Below, in pieces: positions 11,898 to 23,109 of a DNA stretch of 64,000 nt (position 1 is the first letter of the stretch; each line of letters begins with the position of its first letter). The position numbers were made by a program, and so were the translations under genes. The notes under the pieces were generated by a model. It was not told the origin of the DNA. It worked only from the letters and a program-made list of their open reading frames with translations, and did no database searches. This DNA is from Sipunculus nudus (lineage: Eukaryota > Annelida > Sipuncula > Golfingiida > Sipunculidae): positions 14,229,664 to 14,293,663 of the forward strand of contig CM049315.1 in NCBI GenBank assembly GCA_026874595.1, in the 5' to 3' direction.

Positions 11898-12310
11898 CCG
11901 CTTCACAGTATACATTTAAAGTCAGATTTGATTTCTGGGCATAAGAACTACTTTACCCTTTAAGGGAATTCAGTTGCGCTAGGCAATGATGTTGCGATGT
12001 CAAACTACAGCCTGTACCAATATAGACAGAAAAGCCGTTGTGATCAGGACACTGATTCTGAAAGTCAGGAAATTCCTGGTTTGTATCCTTCATGTGCTGT
12101 AACTAGATCTATGTCCAAGAAAAACACACATGAGGATAATGGTCCAGATAATAACACTCTAGGGGTCACTAGTGACTCGTCTAATGACTCGCCCGTATAG
12201 GATGCAGCGTTTCCAAGGTCAGAACTTATCGCAGAACAGCATAAGAACCCTGATATTTCATGTTTGTTTCCCAGGGCAGTTTCTAAAGATGAACTGTCAC
12301 AGAACCCATT
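11898..12310 (+). pseudogene. Protease-end/pol-start remnant of the Gypsy element
   Basis: Just downstream of the gag remnant a frame reads VPLHSIHLKSDLISGHK, a TAA stop, then VALGNDVAMSNY and, after an acidic segment, GLYPSCAVTRSMSKK and ELIAEQHKNPDISCLF. This order is typical of the segment between protease and reverse transcriptase in animal Gypsy Pol. At least two in-frame stops (after the KNYFTL-type segment and after SNDSPV) kill it. The homologous frame at 26342-26731 shares the first stop but is open across the second, so the first stop predates the segmental duplication and the second does not. Confidence 0.75.
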
Positions 12311-13025
12311 TCACGATGCCTAGTGTTACAGAATCTGATTACTTTTATCGCCATAACCAATTTATGCTCGTCAAGGCTACGTGATCTGTTGTTATTAGGT
12401 TCCGTTACAGTAAGCAAACACACGAAATAATGTTCCAGTTTATTTTGAGGACTACATGGTATCATGGTGTAATAGTCATTTCCTTGCTGTATTCATTTTG
12501 TGGGCGAGTATTGCTTTTTACAGGAGTGACAGCACATAAATAAGTGCATTGATATATAGTAAAGTAGACAGTAAATTAGTTATCCATTTCCGTTTAGAGA
12601 ACGGCATAATGTAAAAAAGATTCACATTTATGGCGTAATATTAAGAATATTATAGCTGCATTTATTTTCTCTGTACTTAATTATGAAACAGCAACAGGTA
12701 CAGGGAATGTTCGAGTGGCCTTAAATGGTTCACATAATAAAACATATAATGACTTTTAAATATTGAATTGGTCACTGTTGCCTACACGAACAAATGCTGC
12801 ATACCTGAAGAGTACTTCCCCAGGTTTCAGTTAAAACGAAGGTATGTGACTTGAGGCATGTTAGTTTGAATATACAGTGGAAAGAATACAAAACTGCTTA
12901 TCAACAGTATAGCGAAATGAAAATTCGTACCAATTACAGGTGGGTTTTACCTATAATTAGTTCAAACAAGTCGACATTTCTCTCTCTGAGGCTTAAACGC
13001 CCACAATTTACGTTTACTTCATCGC

Positions 13026-13104
13026 CTTCTGTGGCTCAGTGGTAGAACACGGGACTAAAAGCCGGGAGATCGTTAATTCGAATTTCAGCCGAGGCGGTGA
13101 GAGT
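13026..13104 (+). repeat. tRNA-like sequence, duplicated at 27471-27538
   Basis: The sequence has an A-box-like TGGCTCAGTGG and a B-box-like TTAATTCGAATTTC at tRNA spacing, with a GCC...GAGGC pairing that could be an acceptor stem. The anticodon stem is not complementary and the B box is degenerate, so this is a tRNA pseudogene or SINE head rather than a working tRNA. The copy at 27471 has lost about 12 bases in the D-loop/anticodon region. Confidence 0.45.
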
Positions 13105-14023
13105 GCCGTGTATGTTGCAATTTACTTCCACATACATGAAAGAAGGGACCGTATTCAGTTTTTAAAATCTGAGGCCAAACATCATATTCCACTGTTCTAC
13201 GGCAATTTGGCCCCATCATGAAGTGTGACCTTTCAAATATGTTCAAATATTCACATCGTTCATCACCATCGCGTCATATGGTTTCGCTAGTGACATCACC
13301 ATTAGTCCTTTATACAGATACAAAGTGGGGCTACCCTGGCGGTTACGTTCAATACTTTAGATAGCACATTTTATTCATTAACTAAATACGGCACAGTGTG
13401 AGGGATTACCTTCTATTAAACATTCATTTTAAGCGCCACTGGATGTCATATGATCTAGCTTGGCACACATTCACTTCTGATAAATCTGATAGGGGTCACT
13501 GATCGTAATACAGGTAAAACATCGCGTGATTAACGTACACGGGTGTTTTTTTTTCCTGGCTTAAACATTTTTAAATATTACTGCCGGGCGGGCATTGACA
13601 GTTTGACACTTTCCAATCTTGTGCAGGGCGGCTTGAAGAAATGCAAGGCGCCCCCGCCCTACATTAGCACATCCGTGCAAAGGGTCTCGGTTTTCTTATA
13701 ACAGTTTTTATCTTATTTATTCTATGATAAAGTCAGTATCACTAAGTTAGACGCTCTATTTTCGCCGGCGGAATTCTTTATGAGTGTGGCAATTTTATCT
13801 TTGACCTGGTTCTATGGCAGTAGCCGAGACTGGTCAACACTAGCCCCTTTATTTATGTTGGTAAATGCAAGTAAAGGTATCGCTTGTTTTTCTTACAGAA
13901 AACGGCGTCCCCTATTGGACAGAATTAAAACTATTTGAAAACTGAGTAGTATCGCGCGGTAGCATGGCCTCTTTATGGCCACCTTTCATGGCGTGTTGCA
14001 TATGACACCGTACTATGCCTCAT

Positions 14024-14688
14024 TTAAAAGGGACATAATCAGGAGCAAACTATGCTTATTCATTTAACACTATCAGTTTACTGTTGCTTGATATAAAAGT
14101 TTCCAGACAAAAGCCTCACAGCACACGGTCTCAGTACCTTCCTTTGAGCCGTTTAACACCCTTTGCTTATTACTAAAAACAATCTACGTGTGCCTGTTCA
14201 GAATAACATGTCTGAGTGACCGGAGGTCCGATTTTCGCATGCGCGAAAGATCCCAAACAAAGAGTAGTTCAAACTAGTCAATGCATGGACAATCATGTCC
14301 TCTGATATATTTCTGCTGGTTGGACATTAAGCTCCATGGAAAGAATGTAAAAGGTCCTGTTTATCCGTTCGAAGGCCTGACTGACCGAAACATGCGATGT
14401 TTCAGCCAGCGGGAACATAAATTACATCTTTGGAGCCAAGTCAGTCGAGGCATCTCCTGATTGACAGGTGTTGTGGCCCAAGCGTCGTGTTAATGTTGAC
14501 GCCTATGATCGCGAAGGGTCCACTATTTTTAACACTCGTGTACAGGAGTAAGCCAGTGGTTTCAGGATAATATTTTGGCAGGTTCAAATTTATTTCAAAG
14601 AAAAGGCACTGTTTTTATCGTGTTAATTCGACATGCTTTATAGAGATTTCTAATTAAGCACCTTTAAACAATGACGTCAATTTATCTT
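14024..14688. repeat. Single arm of the TTAA foldback element (copy A)
   Basis: A TTAA at 14024-14027 is followed by AAGGGACATAATCAGGAGC, which matches the left end, and the inverted right end, of the foldback at 30362-31520. Only the left arm is present here; sequence then passes to the flank shared with copy B. Either the right arm was lost here or the inverted arm was gained in copy B. Confidence 0.6.
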
Positions 14689-15000
14689 CAAGGGTGGGGG
14701 AGGAGAGAGGAGGGGGACTCGCAGGTTTGGGAAGATTAACAAATTTGGGACATTTTCTTGTAAACACACACACATCTGTATAATTATACATGTCTGTGTG
14801 AAACATTTCGAAGATATTACAATTAAGTATCAGGCTTTAAGGTAACTTGTTTCCATTATATGTTAATTCTAAACCAGGTTTGGATACATAATATTAAAAA
14901 GTAAACTCAGAAATTGAACCAAAGTCTATAATCCTGCTTATTTTCTGGCCACATTTAAACCAATGCCGCGACTGTATTGTGATTGTGATGGCAATGGACC

Positions 15001-15891
15001 CTAGCCAGTAGAGCTGAGAGATATTATCGATATATCGATATAAGGTGATTCACAAATTGCATATCGCGATGCAGTTTTCAAACATCGATATTATTCAAGT
15101 TTTAGTAATCGTTCCTAAAACTGATTTTTTTTTGTGAGTAAAAACGTTTCAGTTACAAATTTAGACATCTTAATGGTTTGGGATTAATAACAGGCTTAAA
15201 TTGAAAGCAAGTACCGTGTCTTTAGACGTTTAGTAGGGAATTATCAAGTAGGCCTAATATACCAGGGCATTTTCATGTCTGCTATATGACTTATTGATAA
15301 ACAAAAAAATATTTTGATACGTGAAAAGAAAGAAGTGCTAAACTCGATCATAATAATTAATCATTCTTTATTATTTTCTCTCCTCATATCTTATGATAAC
15401 TGCAGGAAGATCAAGTCAACTTAACAGTATTATTGTTTAAGAACGGCAGCCTTGCAATGTGGTATACACGGCTGTTATTGTGCACACCATCTATCCCTCT
15501 GTGCCTATCACAGTCCGGAATGTTTCTAAGTACCAAGTTATTTGCATATGTAAGACCTAAAGAAGGCTTTGATTTTAGATGTTTCTTTGGGCACTGTTAA
15601 TGTACATAAGTAAGTAATGTTGCCATATTTCGTGTTTAAAAAAAACTGAGATGCATAAACGTTTATTGTGTAATTATATTTAACATTATAAAGAATGGTT
15701 AATTATAATGATATAAATAAAATAAATGCATATTTATTTTATATATATCTAAAACCATTATATATATAAAAAACACACTCATTTCCTATAATTTTATTAC
15801 GATGAAAATAACGCGTATCGCAATAAGCTAACAAATATCACAATATATTGGGATACGAAATTTGTAGGCGATACCCTGCCTTACCAGCCCG
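15001..15891. mobile_element. hAT-like MITE, ~875 bp
   Basis: The element spans 15009-15883. The left end TAGAGCTGAGAGATAT resembles the inverted right end TAAGGCAGGGTAT, both close to the TAGGGCTGGGCGATAT ends common in non-autonomous hAT elements. Flanks CTAGCCAG (15001-15008) and CCAGCCCG (15884-15891) agree at 6 of 8 positions, compatible with a decayed 8-bp hAT target duplication. A perfect 16-bp palindrome TATCGATATATCGATA sits 16 bases inside the left end. No transposase is encoded. Confidence 0.55.
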
Positions 15892-16379
15892 CAGAGTCGT
15901 ACTGAATTGAGTCAGATTCTGTGAAGTATGAGTGATACCTGTGTGCATGTTTCTATTTAAAGATCGAAATATGTAAAACAGGAATTCACATCAAAACATA
16001 TCAAGTTTGATTTCAGTCTATTTTATCCATTAGTCATGTAAAAATTAGCAATTATTGGAGATTGGCCCTTGATAATCAGAATTCATTTTATTGTTGAAAT
16101 ATTTCTTCATTGTTTGGATTTCGGATAAAAAGTAAAAATTTCGCTAAAACATGTTTCGGATGAACGGGTTTCGGATAAACGACACTACTGTTATTTTATA
16201 TTTTACGCTACTTAAATTAATGAACAAGCCCTGAAGACCAGACAGGCAAAGTGAACAGTCAGATGCAACTAACAGTGTCGGTGATCAAGACCGATAAACA
16301 TAAACTCTACCTTATTTAAGGAAACTATAACTGGAATATGGTCACCGTAGTTGGCAGTCCAAAAACGCAAAAATGAAAC

Positions 16380-16641
16380 TGGAAATCTACATTCTTACGA
16401 ATGCAACGCTCCGCCATTCATTTATTGAGCCCATATTGCCGCATTTGTTAATATTACTTGATGACGTTCCTGGATCCTGATTATTTTTCGGATCCACGCC
16501 AAAATTTAATCGTTTCTTCATTGGCACATTCCCGAACTGCCCTACAGATTTGATGAGATCCCATTCAGGAGTTATGTTGTGAACAAACACAAAACATACA
16601 CACCTACAAACGAACGGAAATGAACGCATATCCTCCGCCAA
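16380..16641 (-). repeat. ~260-bp dispersed repeat, copy 1 of 3 (upstream of GT92 gene A)
   Basis: On the minus strand the order GTTCACAACATAACTC, CAGTTCGGGAATG, CCAGGAACGTCATCAAG, TTGCATTCGTAAGAATGTAG is shared with 57480-57735 (plus) and, less closely, 42735-42985 (minus). The end forms a small hairpin of the TGCATTC...GAATGCA type. The copies keep open frames, but similarity is as high between frames as within, so coding is unlikely. It lies about 0.2 kb upstream of GT92 gene A and antisense to it. Confidence 0.65.
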
Positions 16642-16836
16642 ATCAGGGAAGTGGATTTAATTTAAAGGAAAACTGTATGAATATGTATAAACACAGCATC
16701 GTGGTAGATATACGTGTATATAAATAACATTTACAATCAGTATTTAATATATGTATCGATATTTCATTTGTTTCTACATTATTATTTCAGCTATTTCTTC
16801 ACCTGATTTGTAATGTGATATTTTGATTCATTTTAG

Positions 16837-18193
16837 ACTCCTGTGTAGATACTTTATCATCGTCCTAATGATTTGTGCAATGAGCTGGATGCGTCAATCA
16901 AACCTTTGTTCGAACAATTCTGGGAAATCTGAGTTTTCCCGAGGTGGAAACAAGTGGAAGATCCACGAAACCAAAAAACCTGATGGGGCGCAGTATTGTG
17001 AAAATATCATCAGACCAATACCCGTGCTTCAAAATAAGCTTGGACACTGGCAAATGAATATAGAAGGTAGCAAAAAATGCATGGTTTACTCTGCTTTCTT
17101 TGATGATAGAACAATTTTAGCAAATAAATCGTATATACGTATACTAGGAATATCCACAGAAAGTAAACAATTCTTCTGTAATTTCTGGTATGACATGTAC
17201 GATGTCCCAGTAGTTGCACCAGTAGAAATAACCACTGCCCACATGCTGGACTCTATAACAAACGGTGTTGTATACCACCATCAAATGTATTCATGCTTGG
17301 TGCCAGGCCACCTTCCTCACCCTAAGCACGTGTCCGTCGCTTACAGAGAGTGCGGAAATTCCACTATTTACCTACCAATAATAACACCTGAAAAGGGGGA
17401 GTGGGACGTGGAGTTTGGTGTGTGCGTTTCCGCATCGTATAAAGGGGTTAATACAGATCGCTTTATAGAGTGGATGGAATTCAACAAACTCATGGGGGCT
17501 AAGGAAATGCACATTTATGACACGTTAATTGATGATGTCATTAAACCAGTATTTAGTTACTATGAAGAGGAAAAGTCTCTTTTTGTTCACCAAATGCCGC
17601 CTCCGGTTATTGATTCTACGATGAGAGGAAACCTCCTTGTAAAGTCCGCCTCCTTGAATGATTGTATGTTAAGAAATATGTTTCGATATCGCTATATCCT
17701 TATAATCGACATTGACGAGAACATTGTACCACGAGACACAAAGAACTACCACGATATGCTCGAACGCTTAGTTGAAGTGCACAATCAAACAGAACCAGGT
17801 GTTATATACACTTTCCATAATACATACCATTTCCTTACTCTGAATCCAGATAATTCATATCCAGAGTTTCTCCAGATGTTGCGGTACAGGAAACGTGCAT
17901 CACCGAGTGAACCACTCTGGAATCCGAAATCCATGTTTGACCCCAGGAGGTGTTTGTGGACATTTAATCATTACTGTGTTCAGCAATTCCCTGGATTACC
18001 TAAGTGGTTTGATCCTGGAACAAAAGTTGCCTTGAGCCACCACTACAGGAAAACATGTCATCCTGGAATAACCGAGAATGAATGCAGAAAGTTAAAATCA
18101 AATTGTTCAGATGACAACGTGATTTTAACCTACAAAGCTGCTCTGTCTAATGTTGTATTGGCTGTTAGGAAGCGACTTGGCATAGAAAAGTGA
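16837..18193 (+). CDS. Family 92 glycosyltransferase (GT92/DUF23), gene A, terminal exon
   Basis: This encodes a GT92 enzyme, a Golgi type II membrane glycosyltransferase of the family that includes nematode GALT-1 (galactose onto glycans). A hydrophobic anchor (RYFIIVLMICAMSW) lies at the N-terminus. The catalytic domain follows: WMEFNKLMGA, NDCMLRNMFRYRYILIIDIDENIVPR with the metal-binding DxD (Asp codons 17708 and 17714), and a C-terminal region with FNHYC and HHYRKTC. Stop at 18191-18193; AATAAA at 18429. The frame is open back to a TTG at 16823, but TTTGATTCATTTTAG ending at 16836 is a good splice acceptor, so the exon probably starts at 16837 with the start codon in an upstream exon. 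The first in-frame ATG here (16868) would cut the anchor. No stop or frameshift. Clearly paralogous to gene B at 54150-55520 on the other strand, well over half identical by eye. Acceptor sugar cannot be told from sequence. Confidence 0.85.
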
Positions 18194-18780
18194 AGCGAAA
18201 ACAATAAGAAGCAAAACACTTAGCTTATATGTAGGCCCTTAGCAGTTTTCTCACTGGTGGGAGGTTTTCTATTCAGAAATGACTGTGTAGATTCTCATAA
18301 AAACTTCTACCTGCAGATGAGTCCATGTGTACTTAAACTGTTGTCTTTTGGGTCTGTCTATGAGCCCAAAAAGTACTCCTACACAGAAGGTCTGCAATGC
18401 CAATGTTAGCGAAAGCTGTTTACAAAATAATAAAGACGTCACAAAGATGTATGACATATGACGTCGCATTGACTGACTTCATCAACTGATATCGCTGTTC
18501 TCCATTGTTGAATATACCGCAGTCCTTGTGAACTGTTTTGCAAAATTTTGGATTATTTATCCCAGCGAATTACGTGCCAGGTTAAACATTATTATTCACT
18601 TGGTATTTGGAGGAACGTCTCCTGCAACCTATGGCCTAGAACATTTTATACTGTCTCCTTTGTATAAGAAAAATATCCCGGAAGACATGCCGACATGGGT
18701 ACTAGTAGAGACATTTAAGAATTTTAGTCACTTTAATATTGATGTTAAGACAATAACGTAAAAACAAACTAGATATTTCT
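18194..18780. other. 3' flank of GT92 gene A
   Basis: Holds the probable 3' untranslated region with AATAAA at 18429-18434. A 77-codon frame follows at 18528-18761 that starts at a non-ATG codon and has no recognisable motif. A poly-C run of 13 lies at 18822-18834, just beyond, at the start of the tandem array. Confidence 0.5.
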
Positions 18781-18839
18781 TGGCACCGCAGGTGCCATAG
18801 TATCCCCAGACAATTAATCCACCCCCCCCCCCCCACCTC

Positions 18840-20940
18840 TAAGAATAGGCCCCCCATCTTCAGCAACAATTAATATCAGACCACACATAGAAAAGGTCAT
18901 TCTCATAGAAAAGGTCATGATCCAAATTTCGATATACATCATCCCCTAACCCATGTCTATGTATATGCAAGAAATCTGTCCATTAGTTTTTTACTTATAA
19001 TGCTCACAATACTGTTAAGTGGCAATGATGGGGTATTAAACGGCTCGAAAACAAGTAAAAGAATAACAGGTGGCACCACCTGTTTACCGTACATGACAAC
19101 ACTATCCAAGATCTTCGTTCAAGTTGATTTTTGGACCAATCAATGCATCCCTTATTGAGATTTTAATGATTTTGTGTGATTTTCACCATATATGGCAATA
19201 TTCAAGGTCAAGGCCACTCATTGGAAAGGTCATGACCCTTATTCAAATAAACATTATCCTATAACCCATATCCATGTATATGCATAATATGAAAGAAATT
19301 TGTCCATTAGTTTTTGACTTATAATGCTCACAGTACTGATAAATGGCAATGATTGGGTATTAAACGGCACAAAACAAGTAAAAGAATAACAGGTGGCGCC
19401 ACCTGTTTCCGGTACATGACAATACTTTCCAAGATCTTCGAACATGTTGATTTTTGGACCAATGCATGCATCCCTTATTGAGATATTAATGATTTTGTGT
19501 AATTTTCACCATATATGGCAATATTCAAGGTCAAGGCCACTGTAATAGGAAAGGTCATGACCCCAATTTATATATACATCATCCCATAACCCATGTCTAT
19601 GTATATGCATAATATGAAAGAAATCTGTCCATTAGTTTTTGACTTATAATGCTAACAGGTTATAAATGTACTGTTAAGTGGCAATGATGGCGTATTAAAC
19701 GGCACGAAAACAAGTAAAAGAATAACAGGTGGCGCCACCTGTTTCCGGTACATGACATTACTATCCAAGATCTTCGGTCAAGTTGATTTTTGGACCAATG
19801 CATGCATCCCTTATTGAGAAATTAATGATTTTGTGTGATTTTCACCATATATGGCAATATTCAAGGTCAAGGCCACTCATTGGAAAGGTCATGACCCCTA
19901 TTCAAATAAACATTATCCTATAACCCATATCCATGTATATGCATAATATGAAAGAAATTTGTCCATTAGTTTTTGACTTATAATGCTCACAGTACTGATA
20001 AATGGCAATGATGGGGTATTAAACGGCACAAAACAAGTAAAAGAATAACAGGTGGCGCCACCTGTTTCCGGTACATGACAATACTTTCCAAGATCTTCGA
20101 ACATGTTGATTTTTGGATCAATGCATGCATCCCTTATTGAGATATTAATGATTTTGTGTAATTTTCACCATATATGGCAATATTCAAGGTCAAGGCCACT
20201 GTAATAGGAAAGGTCATGACCCCAATTTATATATACATCATCCCATAGCCCATGTCTATGTATATGCATAATATGAAAGAAATCTGTCCATTAGTTTTTG
20301 ACTTATAATGCTCACAGGTTATAAATGTACTGTTAAGTGGCAATGATGGGGTATTAAACGGCACGAAAACAAGTAAAAGAATAACAGGTGGCGCCACCTG
20401 TTTCCGGTACATGACATTACTATCCAAGATCTTCGGTCAAGTTGATTTTTGGACCAATGCATGCATCCCTTATTGAGAAATTAATGATTTTGTGTGATTT
20501 TCACCATATATGGAAACATTCAAGGTCAAGGCCACTCTCATAGGAAAGGTCATGACCCCAATTAAAATAAACATCATCCCATAACCCATATCTATGTATT
20601 TGCATAATATGAAAGAAATCTGTCCATTAGTTTTTGACTTATAATGCTCACAGTACTGTCAAGTAGCAATTTTGGGGATATTAAACGGCATGAACACAAG
20701 TAAAGAATAATAGGTGGCGCCACCAGTTTCTGGAACATGACAACCCTATCCATGATCTTCGATCAACTTGATTTTGGGATCAATACATGCAAGTTTTCTT
20801 GAGATATTTAAGAATTTGTGTGATTTTCCCCAAAATTGAACCTATCAAGGTCAAGGTCATTCTCCAAGTTGAGGTCATCACCTCATTTTAAATAGGCGTC
20901 GTCCTCTCACCCATATCTATACATATACCAACTTTGGTAA
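18840..20940. repeat. Higher-order tandem array of alternating 323/336-bp units with a 20-bp palindrome
   Basis: About six units run head to tail. The palindrome sites start at 19065, 19388, 19724, 20047, 20383 and 20709, giving spacings of 323, 336, 323, 336 and 326. The real repeat is therefore a ~659-bp dimer, and the longer monomer has an extra AGGTTATAAATGT-type insertion. Four sites carry the perfect palindrome AACAGGTGGCGCCACCTGTT; the first has one change and the last is degenerate. Most units also carry TTCAAGGTCAAGGCCA and AAGGTCATGACCCC. The outer units are more diverged than the inner ones, as expected for arrays homogenised by unequal exchange. Small minus-strand frames (for example 19254-19445) recur only because the unit recurs. 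Confidence 0.9.
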
Positions 20941-20987
20941 AGATCCGTGAAATATTTTTTGAGTTATTGTGTCCAAAAGAAATCTCT

Positions 20988-21012
20988 GCGGCGGCGGCGG
21001 CGGCGGCGGCGC
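20988..21012. repeat. (GCG)n trinucleotide run, about 8 copies
   Basis: An uninterrupted GCG run lies between the 323/336-bp array and the hairpin/(GTCC)n element. GC-only trinucleotide runs are unusual in this AT-rich window. Confidence 0.9.
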
Positions 21013-21140
21013 GACCGTGCCTAAACCAAAGTATCTCCAGACTATGTCTGGCGATACAATTAACATACAGTCACCACACTCACACTAATGATGCAGCTCT
21101 TGAAATGCAAGGTCATGTTAGACGGATGACCTTGATCCGT

Positions 21141-23030
21141 TTTTAGCTCAGCTGACTATAAGTCATCTGAGCTATAGTCGTGGTCCATTGTCCGTCGTCC
21201 GTCCGTCTGTCCGTCCGTCCGTCCGTCCGTAGATGTGGCACGTTTTGAAACCGTAAGACCTAGGAATCCAAAATTCAGCATAATGTTAGATGTCCCAAAG
21301 ATCTCCTACCAAGCCGAAAACTGGGTCTTTGCGACTTCGTTCCCTTGAGAAATTAAGGAAAAACCTCAATTTTTTATTAAAATCCTATTTTCACACTTCA
21401 GGACTGCCTAATATCAAAACCACTCATCTGTTTTTCCTCATATTTACCATAAATATTCCTCTATATAGTTCTTATGTACATGCCAGAAATTAAGTCTGTA
21501 AAGTATAATTTCTTTAAGCTATGGGCCCAAACATAATGGACTTTGTAAAAAATCAAGAAAAATAATAACTCACTTAAAATGAAAAATTTTGAAACTAGAG
21601 TCTATTTTCTCAGTTATATAACTATGTTTAAATAAGATTCAATTGTTTACCCAAAATTAGATCTGAATTTTGTAAATTTTTTAAGTTATTAGCAAAAAAA
21701 AAATCAGTACCTTAAATTTTGCCCAACTTTGACCATGGCACGTTTTTTTCCTGTAAGCACCATTGATTTAATTTTCACAGCATGTAAACATAAATATTTA
21801 GTTTGTCTAAATCTGAAATTTGAAAATAAAAGCTTGAAAATTAAGCTAGTTATTGATTTTTTTTCTGTAGTCACTTGCTTTGATTACAGATGCAGGGTCC
21901 CACTCCAGGTCACTGGAAGTCAGCTATGCCAGGGTTTCTGATTTGTTACAGTCACTGGGGGAGATCCCCTGCTGTGACAGGTGTACAGTTATTCTCATAT
22001 CACCACCCCAATCCCCCCCCCCCCCCCCGCAAACCCAACCCACCAAGTGTTATGCAGTAATTGTTATTGTTTTCACTGTATCTCCTTAATTGTAATGCTG
22101 TTTCCACTCCGATATGCAAAAACTTTCCTTGAAAAAATAATTCAAGGTGTAATCCAGAAGATGCAATGTTGTGTAATGTAGCATTTTTAAAGAAATCGTT
22201 TTCTTTTAAATGATTTTAACAAATATAAACGAACCCATCAGTATGCTTAAATTATTATAAAATATGAAGCACATTATGGATAAATAAAGACACAATTAAT
22301 AATTGTGAAATCTAAATCAAGTATTATTTTTAGATATTTATTGTTTTGCAGATTTAAAAGATATATTTTTGTGGTAAAAAATAAATAAACATTTGTATGC
22401 ATGATGTGGTGTTATCTGACAAGATTGAGATTGATGATGATGCAATTGAGAATTATGAATCAACTTTTATATTCAGATATATATGTTAAATTGGAAATGT
22501 ATAGAAATATAAACTTAAATTAGAAAATAATTGATGTGATAAAAAAATCAGGATTTAATACAAACATTTGTTCATTATTTTCCTGTCTCAGCGGAATTTG
22601 AGATCAGGCTTTGTTTGCCCTGTTTTATGTTGTTAATTAGCTATATTTCAGCTGTATACATTTCATAAAATAAATACATATATAATTAAAAATATATATT
22701 ATGCAAAAAAATAGATTCAATTGAACAGATGTGTAAACTACTGAAATGTCAACAGTTAATCGAAAAACCAACTAATGATCATGTAAATAGTACAGATCAT
22801 TTGTTCACAAACTGCTCACATGCCTTAGTTTCAACATTAGGAAACACATGGTCAGGTCACAAAATATTTTTTGCAACAATATCTTGTTCATCAATACAAA
22901 CCAATCATATAAACCAACCATGGCTTTTATTACCTCTTCCTCTTACACTTTATCTCCATTAAATATTATTTTAGATTTTAACCTTCAAGGTTAACGTCAG
23001 CTGAGCACAGTGACCCATAGGTCCCTTGTT
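21141..23030. mobile_element. Hairpin/(GTCC)n repeat element, ~1.9 kb, non-coding
   Basis: The left end GCTCAGCTGAC (21146-21156) has a perfect inverted match GTCAGCTGAGC at 22996-23006. Next to the left end is a stem-loop (GCTCAGCTGACT, loop ATA, AGTCATCTGAGC, one mismatch), then a (GTCC)n tract at 21186-21230. The right end continues ...CATAGGTCCCTTGTTCAAGG. This hairpin-plus-GTCC start and TCCCTTGTT-like end resemble a repeat widespread in molluscs and other marine invertebrates; its class is uncertain to me. The interior is AT-rich, holds a 16-C run (22013-22028) and encodes nothing recognisable. Confidence 0.6.
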
Positions 23031-23075
23031 CAAGGTTACAGAGGCGATAATGCTAAATGACATTAACGCAATAAC
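23029..23075. repeat. ~45-bp direct repeat flanking the solo LTR
   Basis: CAAGGTTACAGAGGCGATAA and the following bases through AACGCAATAA recur at about 24407-24452 with few changes, on the other side of the solo LTR. The second copy lies outside the ATAT target duplication, so this is an older local duplication and not part of the LTR. Confidence 0.65.
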
Positions 23076-23109
23076 TTACAATAATGTAAGGCACAGACAG
23101 CATAATGCA

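Larger units (their letters stand above)
10552..12413 (+). mobile_element. Internally deleted Gypsy-type LTR retrotransposon
   Basis: The element runs 10556-12409 and is flanked by a 4-bp direct repeat GTAA (10552-10555 and 12410-12413), the Gypsy target duplication. It has a full 5' LTR (10556-11437), a gag remnant, a protease-end/pol-start remnant and only the last ~100 bp of a 3' LTR. That LTR stump joins directly to pol sequence at about 12305, and the same junction appears in the paralogous copy near 26745. All coding parts contain stops. A second internal deletion (near 11880) removed the end of gag and the protease active-site region in this copy only. Confidence 0.85.
11880..14950. 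repeat. Segmental duplication, copy A (paralogue of about 26340-31775)
   Basis: This block aligns in the same orientation with 26340-31775. It begins inside the pol remnant, crosses the LTR stump and GTAA target duplication (12410 aligns with 26848) and continues through 13690. It resumes at 13700-13975 (aligns with 29690-29960) and 13990-14690 (aligns with 30330-31035), and ends with 14690-14950 aligning with 31524-31775. Copy B carries extra sequence at 28057-29690, 29960-30325 and 31035-31520. Apart from the retroelement remnants and a tRNA-like sequence, no gene is visible in the block. Confidence 0.8.

Noticed and set aside
13026-13104. Functional tRNA gene
   Set aside because: Anticodon stem does not pair and the B box is degenerate; the duplicate at 27471 is also damaged.
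19254-20104. Two nearly identical 63-codon minus-strand frames
   Set aside because: They lie 659 bp apart, exactly one dimer of the tandem array, so identity reflects the repeat and not a gene family.
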